A DNA stretch of 45,823 bases, from positions 1 through 45,823 of the forward strand of contig JAAVTG010000447.1 of assembly GCA_011947345.1 (NCBI GenBank). The letters are read 5' to 3'. The notes under the pieces were generated by a model. That model had not been told where the DNA came from and made no database searches. It was given only the letters and a program-made list of their open reading frames with translations. The DNA is from Phytophthora quininea (lineage: Eukaryota; Oomycota; Peronosporomycetes; Peronosporales; Peronosporaceae). Of this stretch, positions 42,569 through 45,823 are shown in pieces; the stretch's first letter is position 1; every line of letters begins with the position of its first letter. The translations under genes and the position numbers were made by a program.

Positions 42569-44795
42569 ATGAAGGTCTTGGCGCTGGTGGCGCTGGCCTT
42601 GACGCCTGTGCAGGCGTTTTTCTTCCACGACCCTAAGATCCACGGAGACTCCTACAGCTACAAAGGGGACGGGGACGCGCCGGAGCACCCAGAGAGTTGG
42701 TTCCAATCAGGCGACACGTACACCGAGATGTGCGTAGGAAGTCGCTGAATGATTTAACCTGGCAGAGAACGAAGATCACTGACGAATTTATGGATGGTTT
42801 ACTTTGCTGTTTCCAGCACTCTCGATAATTGGGACTTGGACGGGATTACGACTCTCAACTTTCCGCACTCCGTTCAGAAATTGTAAGGCAAATGGAGATT
42901 GCCAACTGATACATAGTTTTTAAATTAATCTGTGGCTATGGACGTGCAGGTCGCTCATCAAGTGCAACCTAGGCGCCATTTCAGACGAAATACGGGCGTT
43001 GGAAAATCTGCAAGAATTGTGGGATTAGTTTAAGTATATGGGTTTTCTGGACATTGTCAAGTACTAACAGCCTGTTGATGCACCAATGATAATAGACATC
43101 TAGCAGAAAACAAAATCGAGGTGTTTGACGGAACTTTTGCGGCTTCACCGAGCTTGACGAAGTTGTATGTGGAATACGTTATTGGCGTGGTGTGCGTAAG
43201 CTTACGCTATTGTTGTTGTTTATGTTAACAGGAATGTATCTCACAACGCTATCGTAAATTATAGCTCGCCTCTTCCTTCCCTGACAATGCTGTAAGGCAT
43301 GCTACTTTTTTTTTTAAATTTGTTTTACCACTAACGGAGGTACTTCGATCGTGCAGCGACTTGTCTTCCAATTCGCTGTCAGCGTTTCCCAACGCAGTGT
43401 TTGCGTCATCTCAGTTGGATATTTTTCGCGTCTCCGAAAACAAGTTTGAGATCGCGGCACTATCTACAGCGCAATACGATTTCTTTGCGGGCCTGTCGGA
43501 TTTTCAGGCGGGTTTTGCGGATGTATCTTCGTGTGCTTCAGGTTCTCTCGTATACCTCCAGGGCAAAGGTGTTTGCCGCCTTGACATCGCAGCAGCAGAA
43601 GACCCTGCCATTGTCATGAGAGACCACGGAGCAAGCGATCAAGATATACCTCCGACCCCAATGGCTACCGTAGGGGTGCTAATTCCAGCTCTTCCCGAGG
43701 GTGGCAACACTGCGAAGAAGTACATCATCGTTGCCATTATCGTGCTGGTGGTTGTCGGAGCCATTGTTGGCGTAATTGCGCTGATTTCGTTGGGGGTTGT
43801 TGGAGGTATCGCGCGCGTTGTGTATGAGTACCTCTCCGCTGGGGACAAAAGAAACAACGCGAGGGGCTTCACGAGGAAACACCCTTATTTTTTGACCAAG
43901 CTGCGCGTTCGAGCTACCAAAAGAGATGGAAGCTGTTGACCGGTTGTTTCCATCCAACGATCCTGTGCTCGTGACTTGGCGTATTGACTATGACAGTGTC
44001 ACGCTCGTTAAGAAAATTGCTCAAGGTGCTTTTGGCGAGGTGTGGGTTGGGCAATATCGCACTCTCGTGTAGCCGTAAAGCGTCTACTAGAGGATCAGGC
44101 GTCTTTAGCCGCCAGCGAAGCCTTTCTTCGCGAGATCAAGCTGATGGCCTGGCTGGAACATCCAAAGATCGTACAGTTCGTGGGTGTTGCGTGGACCAAG
44201 TTGGTTGACATGGTCGCAGTGATCGAGTACATGGACGGCGGGGACCTCCGCACTTTGTTGGACAAGAAGTCACCCAAGCGACTCCCATGGCAGGAGGGGG
44301 CCTGAAACTTCAGTATGCTCGTGACACTATTGACGCAATCGTGTATCTGCATTCGTTAAACCCGGTGATTATTCACCGTGACTTGAAATCTCGCAACGTG
44401 CTCTTGGACTCCAAGAAGGGCGCGAAGCTCGGAGATTTTGGTGTATCTGCGGCCTTGCGGGCGGGCGACATGACGGCTGGAGTTGGAACTGCGCGTTGGA
44501 TTGCCCCTGAAATTGCTCGTGGTGAGGAAAAGTATACAGCAGCTGTAGACATTTACTCGTTCGGCATCATCCTTTCGGAGTTGGACACCCATCAACTGCC
44601 TTTTGCTGACACCAATCTAAACGACATGGCTATACTACAAGGGTGTCGTCTGGCAAGCTGCAGGTGTCTTTCTCATCGACATGCCCCGCCAACCTGCAAG
44701 CGCTCGCCAGGAGCTGCATGAGTCTCAATCCAGCTGATCGACCTGCAGCCGCACAGGTAGCGTACGAACTTCGCAAGTCGAGCCTGCTGCTATAA
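42569..44795 (+). pseudogene. LRR receptor-like protein kinase, one LRR per exon, frameshifted
   Basis: Exon 1 has a signal peptide (MKVLALVALALTPVQA) and an unusual segment (HDPKIHGDSYSYKGDGDAPE). Introns starting at 42730, near 42883, 43019, 43164 and 43293 all interrupt the leucine codon of an LRR (phase 2), so each exon carries one repeat (DGITTLNFPHSVQKL, LGAISDEIRALENLQEL, NKIEVFDGTFAASPSLTKL, NAIVNYSSPLPSLTML). A membrane helix follows (YIIVAIIVLVVVGAIVGVIA, 43723-43815), then a kinase domain with [36 protein letters not shown] and APE. Residues for ATP binding and catalysis are present. Shifts near 43880, 44065, 44300 and 44640 break the kinase. The natural end is QVAYELRKSSLLL, stop at 44793-44795. 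Likely a cell-surface sensor of the oomycete TKL type. Confidence 0.8.
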
Positions 44796-45136
44796 GAGAA
44801 ACCAAGATGCATTTTTGCTCTTCGAAGCGGATTGCTTTGAAAAAAAAAAGAATTCGTGGATATCTATCACTGGTACTTTGCATGTATACTGGCATGGGAA
44901 GTTAGTTCTTCGAAAAATTCGCCGAAGAAGCCAACGACAAATCCTAATTTTGACATGGAGCTGACATGCAGCACGAATCGTTGACACATTTGCAGAGGTT
45001 TCAACACGCGATGTGTGCTAATCACCATCGCGGGTGTTGGAACGCGGTCTTGCGATCCCACACAAAACGGAAGCAGCTCCGCGTTGAGGCAGATCTCTGA
45101 AGTCACTTTTCATTTCCCCGCGAAATACACACAAGC
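44796..45136. other. Spacer before the GH72 gene
   Basis: No gene. AT-rich in the first half with a short A-run near 44840. It contains the probable initiator of the next gene. Confidence 0.6.
45109..45116 (+). promoter_or_regulatory. Initiator (Inr) of the GH72 gene
   Basis: TTCATTTC matches the oomycete Inr consensus YTCAYTYY exactly and lies 20 bases before the ATG at 45137, where transcription starts are expected in these genomes. Other near matches in the window are weaker. Confidence 0.6.
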
Positions 45137-45823
45137 ATGGTCAAGCTCAGCTGCGCGTGGTGGATCGCGGCAACACTCGCCACTGGTGCTTCGGCTGCAG
45201 TACTCCCCGAGTTGGTGATTATCTCCGGTTCGCACTCCTCGGAACTGGTGCCTTCGACTTTCGGCAAGAACAATTCAATCAACTCGACGTCATCGACTGG
45301 GTCAAAACAGCATGTCGGTGTCGGCGATGCTGGTTTCGAGGCTCTGGTCAACCCTATCGTGATCAAGGGCAGCCGCTTCTTCGACTCCGTCACGGGAGAT
45401 TATTTTGCGATCCGCGGTGTTAACTACTACCCTCGACCCAACACTGGCGTCCTCGACGTTAACAACCTCGACCTCTTCAGTGAGGAATTCCAGCACATCT
45501 GGGAACGTGACCTGCCACAGTTCACGGCGCTCAACGCTAACGCTATCCGTCTGTACGCCGTCGACCCGGACGTGGATCACTCAGCTTTCATGTGTGCGTT
45601 GCAATCGGAAGGTATCTACGTCGTCGTCGATCTCGGGTCCAGTTGCGAAGGCTGCGAGATCACGGCAGACGCCGCACCCGCCTGCTACCCCGCGTCCTAC
45701 AAAACCCGTGGAGAGAAAATCATCAAGCAGTTTGCCCGCTACGACAACGTCCTCGCCTTCAGCGGGGAAATGAGATCAACCACCGCACGGGCGGTAACCC
45801 ATGGACGTGGAATGCGCCGTGCC
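45137..45823 (+). CDS. GH72 beta-1,3-glucanosyltransferase (GAS1/Gel-like), partial
   Basis: An open frame from the ATG at 45137 that runs off the window, 229 codons so far. Residues 1-20 are a signal peptide (MVKLSCAWWIAATLATGASA). A Ser/Thr/Asn-rich stretch follows, then the GH72 start: GDYFAIRGVNYYPRPNTG, ERDLPQFTALNANAIRLYAV, DPDVDHSAFMCALQSEGIYV and VVDLGSSCEG. Near 45765 a one-base loss in a G/A run changes the expected FS-GNEINHRTGGNPW, which holds the catalytic GNE, into out-of-frame sequence; the next frame restores it. GH72 enzymes cut and rejoin beta-1,3-glucan chains at the cell surface, fitting the oomycete glucan wall. C-terminal domains and any GPI signal lie beyond the window. 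Confidence 0.85.
   Translation, partial: MVKLSCAWWIAATLATGASAAVLPELVIISGSHSSELVPSTFGKNNSINSTSSTGSKQHVGVGDAGFEALVNPIVIKGSRFFDSVTGDYFAIRGVNYYPRPNTGVLDVNNLDLFSEEFQHIWERDLPQFTALNANAIRLYAVDPDVDHSAFMCALQSEGIYVVVDLGSSCEGCEITADAAPACYPASYKTRGEKIIKQFARYDNVLAFSGEMRSTTARAVTHGRGMRRA

Noticed and set aside
1..45823. RxLR, Crinkler or other host-translocated effectors
   Set aside because: No secreted short frame with RxLR-dEER or LxLFLAK was found. The only convincing signal peptides belong to the LRR kinase and the GH72 enzyme.

Overview
The window looks like nuclear DNA of an oomycete, most likely Peronosporales (Phytophthora or a relative). The evidence is short GT-AG introns of about 55-80 nt, tightly packed genes in head-to-head and tail-to-tail pairs, START/FYVE-type proteins, an LRR-receptor kinase with one repeat per exon, a bZIP and a SHAQKYF-type Myb factor, a GH72 wall enzyme, an Inr-like start signal, and a high load of gypsy, copia, MULE, Harbinger and pogo debris. 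No species is assigned.

Layout. 1-3.25 kb: decayed minus-strand Ty3/gypsy element whose reverse-transcriptase core is deleted. 3.6-4.2 kb: Ty1/copia RT fragment abutting a 5'-truncated repeat-protein gene (4.18-5.74 kb). 6.6-9.1 kb: Harbinger-like and Mutator-like transposase remnants. 10.4-11.65 kb: SET-domain methyltransferase. 11.85-13.59 kb: a pogo-like DNA transposon with both terminal inverted repeats and a TA target-site duplication, transposase decayed. 13.9-15.8 kb: amino-acid transporter with frameshifts. 15.9-22.1 kb: three START-domain genes, two of them a tail-to-tail START-FYVE pair, around a bZIP gene and a TCCTA/TAGGA palindromic minisatellite. 22.1-23.07 kb: an unfamiliar gene with a possible GIY-YIG/T5orf172 core. 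23.06-26.08 kb: a lysyl-tRNA synthetase locus that loses motif 3 and runs in frame into an unrelated 490-residue stretch. 27-36.1 kb: mostly healthy genes: an EamA transporter, a six-HMG-box protein, a SHAQKYF Myb factor, an MMAA/MeaB GTPase (frameshifted), a PDZ protein and a mitochondrial carrier. 36.3-40.56 kb: a large PHD-ankyrin-HECT gene whose HECT catalytic cysteine position is lysine. 40.5-42.46 kb: a TBC1D19-like Rab-GAP. 42.57-44.8 kb: an LRR receptor kinase. From 45.14 kb: the 5' part of a secreted GH72 glucanosyltransferase, open to the window end.

Single-base frameshifts, often in short homopolymers, interrupt many genes that otherwise look conserved (transporter, START proteins, bZIP, LysRS, MMAA, HECT, TBC, LRR-RLK, GH72), while the EamA transporter, the HMG protein and the mitochondrial carrier read cleanly. 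Either the assembly carries uncorrected indels or this gene-sparse segment is decaying; sequence alone cannot separate these. I saw no RNA gene, CRISPR array, RxLR or Crinkler effector. The genes do not form one pathway. The closest thing to a local theme is clustering of START-domain proteins and repeated transposon insertion and deletion.
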